7,293 bases of DNA from an uncultured Pseudomonadota bacterium (GCA_903939665.1 CAJAHZ010000365.1:1-7293); one strand, 5' to 3'; positions 1-5,509 are shown, counted from the first letter of the stretch. Numbers and translations: made by a program. The notes: generated by a model not told the origin, from the sequence alone.

Positions 1-1
1 C

Positions 2-262
2 CTCGGTCGCATTGCCGCACAGGAGATCGCTGCGCGGGCCAAAGGCAGCGAACCGCCCAAACTTCTCCCCGACAGCGTTTGCTATGTGCATACCAACGTC
101 GAACCGATGGAAATGATGCGTATCGACGCACTGTATCGCTTGCGCGGTGACGGACTCATTGTGCAGACAACCAAACAAAGCTTCGATCCCAATCCACGGG
201 GTGAAGATGTGCAGTGGGCAGAATCAATGTATAGCGAGTTTCTGGCGTTCAACCACCCGTAG
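2..262 (+). CDS. C-terminal end of a probable FCSD-type FAD flavoprotein (sulfide dehydrogenase-like), partial
   Basis: The reading frame is open from the left edge and gives the last 86 residues of a protein, ending in TAG. The segment LLPDSVCYVHTNVEPMEM followed by IDALYRL, a glycine turn and a closing WAESMYSEFLA resembles the C-terminal domain of the flavoprotein subunit of flavocytochrome c sulfide dehydrogenase. Family members there have a CYSLV-like strand, an AxYR-like strand and a final amphipathic helix with W and Y. These enzymes use FAD to oxidise sulfide in the periplasm and pass electrons to a cytochrome c partner. The FAD-binding N-terminal part and any cytochrome partner lie outside the window, so the substrate cannot be settled. 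Another pyridine nucleotide-disulfide oxidoreductase-like protein is possible. The stop lies only 10 bases from the converging DUF411 gene, with no obvious terminator between them. Confidence 0.6.
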   Translation, partial: LGRIAAQEIAARAKGSEPPKLLPDSVCYVHTNVEPMEMMRIDALYRLRGDGLIVQTTKQSFDPNPRGEDVQWAESMYSEFLAFNHP

Positions 263-272
263 GCAGAGCGAT

Positions 273-797
273 TTAATGCCGCGCAAAGACGCTGGTCTTG
301 CCGTCCGGGGCAACGAGCAGCGTGTTGTACATCTCGCGCCGCACCTGGCGTTCGCCGCTTCCGCTGTCGAGGATAGTGCATGCCGTATCGCAAACCGGAT
401 TCGACACCTCGCGACCTGGCGCGCCGGCAGGCAGTCCGGGCACGGCAAGACCGCGCGCTTTGGGTTTTTCAAGCAACAGCAACTTGATGTCGTCTGCCGA
501 AACATGGCCCTCGACAAAATAGCCGCCAACCGTCGCCGTCTGCACCGACGCCACCGCAGCAGGCACCTTCAAACGCCGTTTCAGCGCCGGCATGTCGGCG
601 GTTTCCTTAAGCACCACCGAAAAGCCGTTCTCACGCAGATGATCCGCCCAGTCAATGCAGGCCAGGCACAAGTTCGGCAGATACACTTCGATTGTAGGCA
701 ATGCGGACGGCACATCGCTCCCGACCGCCTGCGCTCCGCACAGTGGCAGCGCCAATGAAATGGCGATCACGACACGAATCATGGATTTCTCAAGCAT
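273..797 (-). CDS. Exported DUF411-family protein with degenerate metal-binding motif
   Basis: A 174-residue protein. Residues 1-24 form a signal peptide: a Lys/Arg-containing start, the hydrophobic run IAISLALPL and a likely cleavage after GAQA. The rest matches the DUF411 domain: a WADHLRENGFSV helix (about 50-61), a GYFVEGHVSADDI block (about 92-104), GLAVPGLPAGAPG (116-128) and a C-terminal LLVAPDGKTSVFA strand. DUF411 proteins are small periplasmic proteins often found with copper-resistance genes and are presumed to bind metal. Here the usual CGCC motif reads CLAC (C44, C47), and the usual SCHTA motif reads SVQTA (84-88), losing a Cys and a His. A stretch around 131-155 adds two cysteines (C136, C140). 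The start at 797 is chosen because GGAG lies 7 bases upstream. An ATG at 782 is the alternative and still leaves a signal peptide. The gene is divergent from the ankyrin gene. Confidence 0.85.
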   Translation of the reverse strand: MLEKSMIRVVIAISLALPLCGAQAVGSDVPSALPTIEVYLPNLCLACIDWADHLRENGFSVVLKETADMPALKRRLKVPAAVASVQTATVGGYFVEGHVSADDIKLLLLEKPKARGLAVPGLPAGAPGREVSNPVCDTACTILDSGSGERQVRREMYNTLLVAPDGKTSVFARH

Positions 798-804
798 TCC
801 AACA

Positions 805-808
805 CTCC
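805..808 (-). promoter_or_regulatory. Ribosome binding site that sets the DUF411 start
   Basis: GGAG on the minus strand lies 7 bases before the ATG at 795-797. The next in-frame ATG (780-782) has only GAGAAA upstream, and the longer reading frame upstream of 797 has no comparable site. This favours 797. Confidence 0.55.
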
Positions 809-859
809 GGCCAAAGCCCAAGGGCAGCATTCTCCCCTGCATCAAAGGCAGCGGCAATC

Positions 860-889
860 ACTAAAAATCGGCAAAAAACAACGCGTCAA
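860..889 (-). promoter_or_regulatory. Candidate sigma70 promoter for the DUF411 gene
   Basis: On the minus strand TTGACG (884-889) matches the -35 consensus at five of six bases. It is followed by an 18-base spacer and TTTAGT (860-865) as a four-of-six -10. This would start transcription about 55 bases before the DUF411 ATG. The -35 overlaps the palindrome shared with the opposite promoter. Read by eye only. Confidence 0.4.
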
Positions 890-896
890 ACTTGAC
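885..896. promoter_or_regulatory. Palindrome GTCAA-AC-TTGAC between divergent promoters
   Basis: A 12-base inverted repeat with 5-base arms and a 2-base centre. Each arm supplies the TTGAC core of a -35 box, one for each direction. It could be an operator for a dimeric regulator, or simply two abutting -35 elements. Confidence 0.4.
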
Positions 897-920
897 CGCA
901 ACGACGCGGCTGAACATACT
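892..920 (+). promoter_or_regulatory. Candidate sigma70 promoter for the ankyrin gene
   Basis: TTGACC (892-897) is a five-of-six -35, followed by exactly 17 bases and CATACT (915-920), a four-of-six -10. Transcription would start near 927, leaving a leader of about 35 bases before the TTG start at 962. The position argues against translation starting at the upstream in-frame TTG at 926. Confidence 0.5.
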
Positions 921-951
921 TCGTTTTGAACCGCTGCATTTTCAATCAAAC

Positions 952-955
952 GGAG
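952..955 (+). promoter_or_regulatory. Ribosome binding site that decides the TTG start of the ankyrin gene
   Basis: GGAG sits 6 bases before TTG at 962-964. The upstream in-frame TTG at 926 has no Shine-Dalgarno-like sequence and coincides with the predicted transcription start. Confidence 0.55.
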
Positions 956-961
956 ACTATT

Positions 962-1480
962 TTGTCCGACCCCATTGACCTGATCAAAGCAATTCGAACA
1001 GGCCGGCTTTCAGAAGTTCTTGCCGCGCTTGACGCCGGCGCTCAAGTTGAGTTGTGCGACGGCCAAGGCGACCCCGGGCTGCCGCTGGCGATTGCCTGTT
1101 TCCTGGGACACGTAGACATTGTCAGGGAACTGATTATCCGTGGCGCAAAAGTAAACTTTACTGACAATAGCGAACCGACCTCGCCCCTCTCCATGGCCTT
1201 TCGGGGAGGCCGGAAGGAGGTCATCAGAGCCTTGATTGAACTGGGCGCAGAAGTCCCCGCTGGCATGCAGACCGGACTAACCGAGCCGGAAATGATGGTG
1301 GCCCGCCTGAAGGCCCAGCAGCACGCGGAGAATGCGTCAAAAGCCGCCCCGTCCCTTGATGACCTTCCCGAATTTGAAGAAATCGAAATGATTCGCTGCT
1401 TCGGCACGGATACGGGGGTACTTGATGCAGACATGATGCGCGCTGCCCGGGAAATGACCAAGAAAGACAAACCCGGTTAA
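962..1480 (+). CDS. Ankyrin-repeat protein
   Basis: A 172-residue soluble protein with no signal peptide or membrane segment. Three ankyrin units are visible: about 4-30 (DLIKAIRTGRLSEVLAALDA), about 38-66 (PGLPLAIACFLGHVDIVREL, then GAKVN) and about 73-99 (TSPLSMAFRGGRKEVIRALI, then GAEV). The characteristic A-x-x-G-H/R-x-E/D-I/V-V/I-R pattern recurs. The remaining 70 or so residues are charged and probably helical, rich in Glu, Met and Ala, and end in a Lys-rich tail. Ankyrin stacks bind partner proteins; the partner here is unknown and I do not assign a function. The start is TTG, supported by GGAG 6 bases upstream and by the promoter position; a TTG at 926 would add 12 residues. The stop shares the TTAA with the converging Cys-cluster gene. 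Confidence 0.82.
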   Translation: MSDPIDLIKAIRTGRLSEVLAALDAGAQVELCDGQGDPGLPLAIACFLGHVDIVRELIIRGAKVNFTDNSEPTSPLSMAFRGGRKEVIRALIELGAEVPAGMQTGLTEPEMMVARLKAQQHAENASKAAPSLDDLPEFEEIEMIRCFGTDTGVLDADMMRAAREMTKKDKPG

Positions 1481-1812
1481 TCCTCGGCAGATGCTGCGTC
1501 AACTGCCGAGTCACAGCCAGCACCCGCGGCAATCCAGCGCTTCACGCGCCGCCGGACAAAGCTTTCAGAACACCGCGGCAGACCACGCAGATAAGTCATC
1601 GGGCTGACCAGCAAACCGCAGCGGTAGTGCTGCGCGGCGCCATCCCACAGCAAGGCGCGACAAGGCCCGCGCCACTGCAGCAATAGCACGCGCGCCACCG
1701 GGCAGGTCTGGGCTGAACAACACACGCCGCAACCGTTGCATGATTCGCCGAGCCCCGGTTTGAGCGGCGCCGCCCGGTGCAGGAAGATGATCTGGCGAGA
1801 TTCAATCCTCAA
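1477..1812 (-). CDS. Small cysteine-cluster protein (YkgJ-like, conserved hypothetical)
   Basis: About 111 residues with nine cysteines. The core ESCNGCGVCCSAQTCPV (C25, C28, C31, C32, C37) is followed by GPCRALLW (C51), YRCGLL (C65) and later C81 and C100 in RWIAAGAGCD. The CxxCxxCC cluster and spaced later cysteines resemble the YkgJ-type zinc/iron-chelating cysteine cluster and what I recall as a conserved betaproteobacterial hypothetical family. Metal or Fe-S binding is inferred; the reaction is unknown. No signal peptide or membrane span is evident. The chosen start is a TTG inside the end of the TPR gene (11-base overlap) with AAGG 6 bases upstream, suggesting translational coupling. 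A TTG at 1833, with GGAG 10 bases upstream, would add 7 residues. The stop TAA at 1477-1479 overlaps the stop of the convergent ankyrin gene. Confidence 0.75.
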   Translation of the reverse strand: MRIESRQIIFLHRAAPLKPGLGESCNGCGVCCSAQTCPVARVLLLQWRGPCRALLWDGAAQHYRCGLLVSPMTYLRGLPRCSESFVRRRVKRWIAAGAGCDSAVDAASAED

Positions 1813-2575
1813 GCTCAGCCTTGGCCAACTCAACGTCGAGCCGCTCCATGGCGTCCATCGGCTCGCAGGCAGCGGCCTCCTGATACAAACGCTCGGCGTC
1901 TTTCATCCGTGAGTTACCGAACATCATGACCAATCCATTGGCAAACTCGACACGGGCGATTGCCGAGTCAGGGTTAAGCTTGAGCGCTGTTTCAAAATGC
2001 TCGACACCAGCGCTCTTCTTGGCGCCGTAGGTCAGGCCACCCACCAGCGAACCCACCTTGTCGATCACCTCGGCATGGTAAGTACCGAGCCCGATGTGCG
2101 CATCGGCATGCTTTGCGTCAAGCGCAATCGCCCGCGTCAGGCTGTGCTTGATCTTTCCGCCGAGGCCCTGAGCCAGCGCCTTGACAACCGAAATACACTG
2201 GCTATAACGGCCTAGTGCATAAGCATGAAGATACCAGGCGTTGGCGGCGTCCGGCATCGCTTTCTGCTGCGCTTCGCAACGCTGTGCCACCTCGAGAAGC
2301 AGGGCGAGCTTGCGCTCTTCGTCGGTTTCCAGATAGTTGGTGTAAATAGCAGCGGCCTTGTTGGCGACGTTGTAACCGGCCATGCCGCAGGCCAGACCGA
2401 GTTCGACTGCCTTGCCAAAATCACCGGCATGATAAGCGCGCCAGGCATCCTGCAATTTGGTGTCGTCGGGAAAAGGTTCGCAGTCACCGCGATGCAGACG
2501 AGCCCAGTTTTTCTTCAGCGCGGCGCCGGCGTAGCCAAATGCCTTTTCAGGGTGGGGGAATTTCTTCCAGGCCAT
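1802..2575 (-). CDS. TPR-like helical repeat protein
   Basis: A 257-residue protein, almost all helical, without a signal peptide. The clearest repeat features are at about 44-66 (AWRAYHAGDFGKAVELGLAC), 112-125 (AWYLHAYALGRYSQ), 144-168 (a helix ending in ALDAKHADAHIGLGTYHAEV) and 190-217 (GVEHFETALKLNPDSAIARV, then FANGLVMM). The A-L-x-L-N/D-P-x-x-A-x-A signature is typical of tetratricopeptide units, which act as protein-interaction scaffolds. The general form (a long region with AHIGLG, then ALKLNPD) recalls the RMDN/TRAP-TatT-like TPR proteins, but I cannot assign a specific role. The ATG start has a strong GGAGGAG 5 bases upstream. It lies 35 bases after the TetR gene and overlaps the Cys-cluster gene, consistent with one transcript. 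Confidence 0.8.
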   Translation of the reverse strand: MAWKKFPHPEKAFGYAGAALKKNWARLHRGDCEPFPDDTKLQDAWRAYHAGDFGKAVELGLACGMAGYNVANKAAAIYTNYLETDEERKLALLLEVAQRCEAQQKAMPDAANAWYLHAYALGRYSQCISVVKALAQGLGGKIKHSLTRAIALDAKHADAHIGLGTYHAEVIDKVGSLVGGLTYGAKKSAGVEHFETALKLNPDSAIARVEFANGLVMMFGNSRMKDAERLYQEAAACEPMDAMERLDVELAKAELED

Positions 2576-2610
2576 GTATGCTCCTCCAGAGTAATGAATG
2601 TTGTTATGCC

Positions 2611-3276
2611 TTATTGCCTGACATATTCGCCCGACAGCTTCTCCAGCAATGTCCTTGCCTCACCGAGCAGAAACGGTGAGACCATGGCCATGACCTGATA
2701 GACGCCACGCCCGATGCGCCCACTCTCCACGTTGGCGCGCGGATTGCAAGCGTACTCGAATGATAGCCAATAGGTCGCGATCGCCGCCATGTTGGTCGCC
2801 AGCGCCTGCAACTCGCCCGGCGTGGCGCGCATGGTGCCTGCCGCAACCAGCCCCTCGCAAAGCGCCTGTGCGGTGCGCACCTTGTGCGCCAAAATTTTCT
2901 TGAAATGAATTTCCAGCGTGCGATTGCGCGTCAGCAGATCGTTAAGATCGCGGTAGAGGAAGCGGTACTTCCAGATATTTTCGAACAGAAGATGCAGAAA
3001 TAACCAGATATCATCGACATCGGCCTGCCGCCGGGTCGGCGTAGCAAGGGTCTCCTCGATGGCTCGTTCAAAGTCGGCAAAAATCGACTCAACGATCTCG
3101 TCCTTGTTATGAAAGTGATAATAAAGATTGCCCGGACTGATGTTCATCTCGTCGGCAATCACGGTGGTGGTCACGTTCGGCTCGCCGAAATCGTTAAACA
3201 GCCGAAGGCTGGTTTCGAGGATACGCTCGCGCGTTCGACGCTTCGGTTTTTTATCCATGGGCGGGTATGCCGTCAT
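2611..3276 (-). CDS. TetR/AcrR-family transcriptional regulator (PF13972-type C-terminal domain)
   Basis: A 221-residue regulator. Residues 13-60 form the TetR DNA-binding domain: RTRERILETSLRLFNDFGE, then TTTVIADEMNISPGNLYYHF, with the recognition helix at SPGNLYYHF. The C-terminal ligand/dimer domain starts near 85; its ENIWKYRFLYRDLNDLLTRN (99-118) is typical of the PF13972 bacterial repressor group. The ligand is unknown; members often sit by lipid or PHA genes, and an acyl-CoA-type ligand is only a guess. It lies about 72 bases after the patatin gene and 35 bases before the TPR gene, on the same strand. The start is uncertain: ATG at 3276 has a weak GAAG upstream. ATG at 3258, which begins MDKKPKRRTRERIL, has none but fits typical family N-termini. 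A GTG at 3306 is less likely. Confidence 0.9.
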   Translation of the reverse strand: MTAYPPMDKKPKRRTRERILETSLRLFNDFGEPNVTTTVIADEMNISPGNLYYHFHNKDEIVESIFADFERAIEETLATPTRRQADVDDIWLFLHLLFENIWKYRFLYRDLNDLLTRNRTLEIHFKKILAHKVRTAQALCEGLVAAGTMRATPGELQALATNMAAIATYWLSFEYACNPRANVESGRIGRGVYQVMAMVSPFLLGEARTLLEKLSGEYVRQ

Positions 3277-3281
3277 TGTGA

Positions 3282-3335
3282 TTGCTTCAGGCAACGAGCA
3301 TAGCACTGCCAGCTAATGCGGGGAATCTCAGGCAA
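3282..3335. repeat. Direct repeat TCAGGCAA with a palindromic copy upstream of the TetR gene
   Basis: TCAGGCAA occurs at 3287-3294 and 3328-3335, with starts 41 bases apart. The first copy is part of an inverted repeat TTGC-TTCAG-GCAA at 3282-3294, just before the TetR ATG at 3276. Autoregulatory TetR proteins often bind such sites. The link is a guess from position and symmetry. Confidence 0.3.
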
Positions 3336-3348
3336 TAGGCTGAATGGA

Positions 3349-4566
3349 TCAAAGCGCCCGCTGCTGCAACCAATGCTCCAGATCCTGCAAGGAGGCATCG
3401 AGCGCACCGACCGTTGCCGCAAGATCAGAATGCCGTTTATGCGGCAACAGCGAACGACGATGATCCTTCAGTACCGAAACATTCAGATGGATGCCGTGTC
3501 GTTCGAAGATGGGCCCAAGTTCATGACGGCGCCTGTAAAGGTCCGTACGCGTACGCTGATAGGCATGCTCGCACAATCGACTTCGGCTGCGATAGCTGAA
3601 GACGTTGGTAAAAAACATATCGGCATCATCACGCGTCGGCTCGAACAGGACGACATCGGCCCCCTCGAATTCGATCTTGTAGCGATCCATACCGGCGCGC
3701 ATGCGCGAGTGAATGATGGCGCGAAAAGTTTGCGAGAGGACGACAGGCAGGCCACCATCGACAAGATGTTCGGGCGTATGCGCCAGACGCTCGCGATGCG
3801 GACGCTTGGCCGCCAACGCCGAGTCGAAGGGCACCAGCGGGTTGATGCAGATCACCAGTTCGGCGCCTTCGCGCAACGCAACCGAGGCGTGCAAGGTCTT
3901 GATCAGCGCCCCGTCAACGAAATAGCGTTCACCAATCTTTACCGGCGGAAACAAGCCCGGCAAAGCGGCGCTGGCCTGAACGGCAACGGAAACCGGCACC
4001 TCGTCGTAACCGGCCCCGCCAAAAGCGACGGATTCGCCGGAATCAAGATCAGTCGCGACGAGAAAGAGTTTGTGCTTCAGTTTGCGAAAATCGTTGCTTC
4101 GCCCGGGTGCAGAGAAAAGCTTGCTGAGTAATTCATCGATGCCGGCATTGTCAAACACCCCTGCCGGTATGGCGTGACTGAGGCGTTGAAAAACCTCGAA
4201 CAGCCCAAGATGCCACGGATCGGAAAGATAGTGCCGAAACGACGACCAGAGCAGCGGCGGTACCGACAGCGCACGTTTTAAGTACTCTGCGAAGGCGGGG
4301 CGCAACAACATCTCCGGATCGAACACCTCGTCGGTTTGATTCTCGACGAGCATTCGCGCCAGCGTGGCCGGGCCCAGACCATTGGCCAAAGCGGCAGCGA
4401 TAAACCCGCCTGAACTGACACCGACATAAATATCAAATCCGTTGAAATCAGCGCCTTCAAGCGCCTCGGCCAGCGCGGCCATGGCACCGACTTCATAGAT
4501 GCCACCGACCGGCCCGCCACCCGCAAGCGCCAGCCCGATCTTCGGACGCCGGGTTGCTGCGGCCAT
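3349..4566 (-). CDS. Patatin-like phospholipase
   Basis: A 405-residue protein with a complete patatin catalytic core, which hydrolyses lipid acyl esters with a Ser-Asp dyad. The oxyanion-hole loop is LALAGGGPVGGIYEVGA (12-28). The nucleophile elbow is G49-V-S51-S-G53, with S51 as the predicted nucleophile. The dyad aspartate is D218 in YFVDGALIKTLHAS. The supporting block ASAALPGLFPPVKI (198-211) is present. The C-terminal 130 residues are basic and largely helical, without a recognised domain. There is no signal peptide, so it probably acts in the cytoplasm or at a membrane or granule surface. The ATG start has a strong GGAGGAGG about 6 bases upstream. Its neighbours (phasin, acyl-CoA reductase, TetR) suggest storage lipid or membrane acyl-chain turnover. 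The exact substrate (phospholipid, acylglycerol or PHA-related) cannot be told. Confidence 0.92.
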   Translation of the reverse strand: MAAATRRPKIGLALAGGGPVGGIYEVGAMAALAEALEGADFNGFDIYVGVSSGGFIAAALANGLGPATLARMLVENQTDEVFDPEMLLRPAFAEYLKRALSVPPLLWSSFRHYLSDPWHLGLFEVFQRLSHAIPAGVFDNAGIDELLSKLFSAPGRSNDFRKLKHKLFLVATDLDSGESVAFGGAGYDEVPVSVAVQASAALPGLFPPVKIGERYFVDGALIKTLHASVALREGAELVICINPLVPFDSALAAKRPHRERLAHTPEHLVDGGLPVVLSQTFRAIIHSRMRAGMDRYKIEFEGADVVLFEPTRDDADMFFTNVFSYRSRSRLCEHAYQRTRTDLYRRRHELGPIFERHGIHLNVSVLKDHRRSLLPHKRHSDLAATVGALDASLQDLEHWLQQRAL

Positions 4567-4609
4567 TGATTACCTCCTCCCTCAAAATCGACGGCGACGG
4601 GAACGGACA

Positions 4610-4620
4610 GATGCCGCATC
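4610..4620. repeat. Short palindrome GATGC-C-GCATC upstream of the patatin gene
   Basis: A perfect 5-base-arm palindrome about 45 bases before the patatin ATG. Its inner TGCCGCAT (4612-4619) recurs inverted as ATGCGGCA at 4692-4699, at the end of the phasin gene. It could be an operator for the patatin promoter. I found no convincing -35/-10 pair in the 4567-4705 gap. Confidence 0.3.
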
Positions 4621-4669
4621 CCGACGCCTTCGTGTCGCTCAAGTGCGCCGACAAATCGCTATCTGACGG

Positions 4670-4705
4670 CCCCGGGTTGCCGACCGCCTGAATGCGGCAC
4701 CGGGG
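4670..4705 (-). terminator. Stem-loop directly after the phasin stop codon
   Basis: CCCCGG (4670-4675) pairs with CCGGGG (4700-4705), and TGCCG (4678-4682) with CGGCA (4695-4699), with a 2-base bulge and a 12-base loop. It begins at the base after the phasin TGA. The stem is strongly GC-rich, but no T-run follows on the minus strand, so it is not a canonical intrinsic terminator. It may protect the 3' end or reduce read-through into patatin. Confidence 0.5.
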
Positions 4706-5329
4706 TCAACCGTGGCTCTTGGCGATATTCTTCAACACATCGGCAGGCGTCACCGACGGGACGGCCTTAAGCGCCGCCGTTTTGGCTACAGGCTTGGCCG
4801 GCGCCTTCCTGACGACAGGCTTCGCGACGGCTTTCACTGCCGGCTTGGCGACCGGCTTGGCGACCGGCTTGGCGGTCGGTTTGGCCGCAGGCTTGGCAAC
4901 TGCCTTCGCGGCAACGGGCTTCGCAGCGGGCTTCGCCGCCGCCTTGGCTTTCTCTTCGGTCAGCGCGTGCACCACAGCGGTCAACTCAACCACCCGCTTG
5001 GACAGCTTGTCGATATCTTTCTTGCTGGGTACGCCAAGACTCCCCAAGGCGCGCGCCACACGGTCTTCAAACACCTGCTCCAGACGATCCCACGTACCAG
5101 CAGCCCTGCCAGCGACCTGAGCGATCTTCTCGTCGGTCACCTTGCGCGTTTTCGACTGGATATTCTCGCCTTCCTTGACCAGCGCGTCGAACACCTTGCC
5201 CCCTTCTTCCTGCGCTTTGGCGAATGCACCAAGACCGGCCAGCCAGATTTGCTGCGCCGACTCCTTGACCGTGGCAGCGAGTTGGTTCTCACTCAAACCG
5301 CCGGCCAATGCTTTTAGTTTCTTGCCCAT
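4706..5329 (-). CDS. Phasin, PhaI/PhaF type, with AAKP-repeat tail (PHA granule-associated protein)
   Basis: A 207-residue protein. Residues 1-125 match the poly(3-hydroxyalkanoate) granule-associated phasin family (PF05597). The core IWLAGLGAFAKAQEEGGKVF (28-47) and FDALVKEGE (47-55) form the amphipathic granule-binding helix. A heptad segment, VPSKKDIDKLSKRVVELTAV (100-119), serves for oligomerisation. Residues 128-190 are a low-complexity Ala/Lys/Pro tail with AAKP- and VAKP-type repeats, like the histone H1-like tail of Pseudomonas PhaF, which binds DNA and helps distribute granules. The protein ends in a short non-repetitive PADVLKNIAKSHG. The start at 5329 has AAGGAG 6 bases upstream; an in-frame start at 5404 would add 25 residues with no family support. 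It coats intracellular PHA granules and is divergent from the acyl-CoA reductase gene. No PHA synthase is visible in the window. Confidence 0.93.
   Translation of the reverse strand: MGKKLKALAGGLSENQLAATVKESAQQIWLAGLGAFAKAQEEGGKVFDALVKEGENIQSKTRKVTDEKIAQVAGRAAGTWDRLEQVFEDRVARALGSLGVPSKKDIDKLSKRVVELTAVVHALTEEKAKAAAKPAAKPVAAKAVAKPAAKPTAKPVAKPVAKPAVKAVAKPVVRKAPAKPVAKTAALKAVPSVTPADVLKNIAKSHG
4841..4900. repeat. Five tandem 12-base units encoding the VAKP/AAKP tail of the phasin
   Basis: Units begin at 4841, 4853, 4865, 4877 and 4889. The first two are identical (CGGCTTGGCGAC) and the others differ by a few bases. Each encodes four residues of the xAKP type on the minus strand. Degenerate units continue on both sides, from about 4789 to 4948. 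The near identity of adjacent units suggests recent slippage or duplication, so tail length may vary between strains. Confidence 0.8.
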
Positions 5330-5363
5330 GTCGATCTCCTTCGTGGTGTTAATTAAAAGATTC

Positions 5364-5380
5364 GCAAGATTTTTACTTGC
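5364..5380. promoter_or_regulatory. Inverted repeat GCAAG-N7-CTTGC in the phasin promoter region
   Basis: Arms at 5364-5368 and 5376-5380 flank an AT-only centre apart from the arm ends. It lies 35-51 bases upstream of the phasin ATG and covers the putative -10. This is a plausible operator for a PHA-responsive repressor, such as PhaR, or for the local TetR. It does not obviously match a PhaR site I can recall. Confidence 0.4.
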
Positions 5381-5397
5381 CCTCGTAATCCAGTCTA
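5370..5397 (-). promoter_or_regulatory. Weak candidate promoter for the phasin
   Basis: On the minus strand TAGACT (5392-5397) could be a -35, with TAAAAA (5370-5375) as a -10 after 16 bases. Each matches the consensus at about four of six bases. The AT-rich stretch and its distance from the start codon make a promoter here likely, but the exact boxes are uncertain. Confidence 0.3.
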
Positions 5398-5426
5398 GTG
5401 ACAATATCTAGAGGAAGCATACTAAT
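5398..5426 (+). promoter_or_regulatory. Candidate sigma70 promoter for the acyl-CoA reductase
   Basis: GTGACA (5398-5403), a five-of-six -35, is followed by a 17-base spacer and ACTAAT (5421-5426), a four-of-six -10. Transcription would start near 5433 and give a leader of about 75 bases with an A/T-rich run at 5474-5486. That run has no clear hairpin. Confidence 0.4.
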
Positions 5427-5509
5427 AAGCCAGCGCCTTTTCTTCTATGGTGCAGTGGTGTTGCGCTCTGGATCAAAAAAATTTTCGAACAAGAACTCAG
5501 GAGACAGGA

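Noticed and set aside
147..758. A 203-codon plus-strand open frame opposite the DUF411 gene
   Set aside because: It overlaps the end of the flavoprotein frame and the whole DUF411 gene, is Arg/His-rich, and has no domain.
926..961. Upstream TTG extension of the ankyrin protein
   Set aside because: No ribosome site precedes it, and it coincides with the predicted transcription start; the TTG at 962 has GGAG at good spacing.
3316..4131. A 271-codon plus-strand open frame opposite the patatin gene
   Set aside because: The patatin frame carries the complete catalytic motifs and a strong ribosome site. The antisense frame has neither.
4841..4900. CRISPR-like regular repeat
   Set aside because: The 12-base units are contiguous without spacers and in frame with the xAKP tail of the phasin, so this is coding low complexity.
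5438..5457. Possible sigma54 -24/-12 promoter (TGGTGCAG, then GTTGC) before the reductase
   Set aside because: The spacing between the GG and GC dinucleotides is 12 rather than the required 10 bases.
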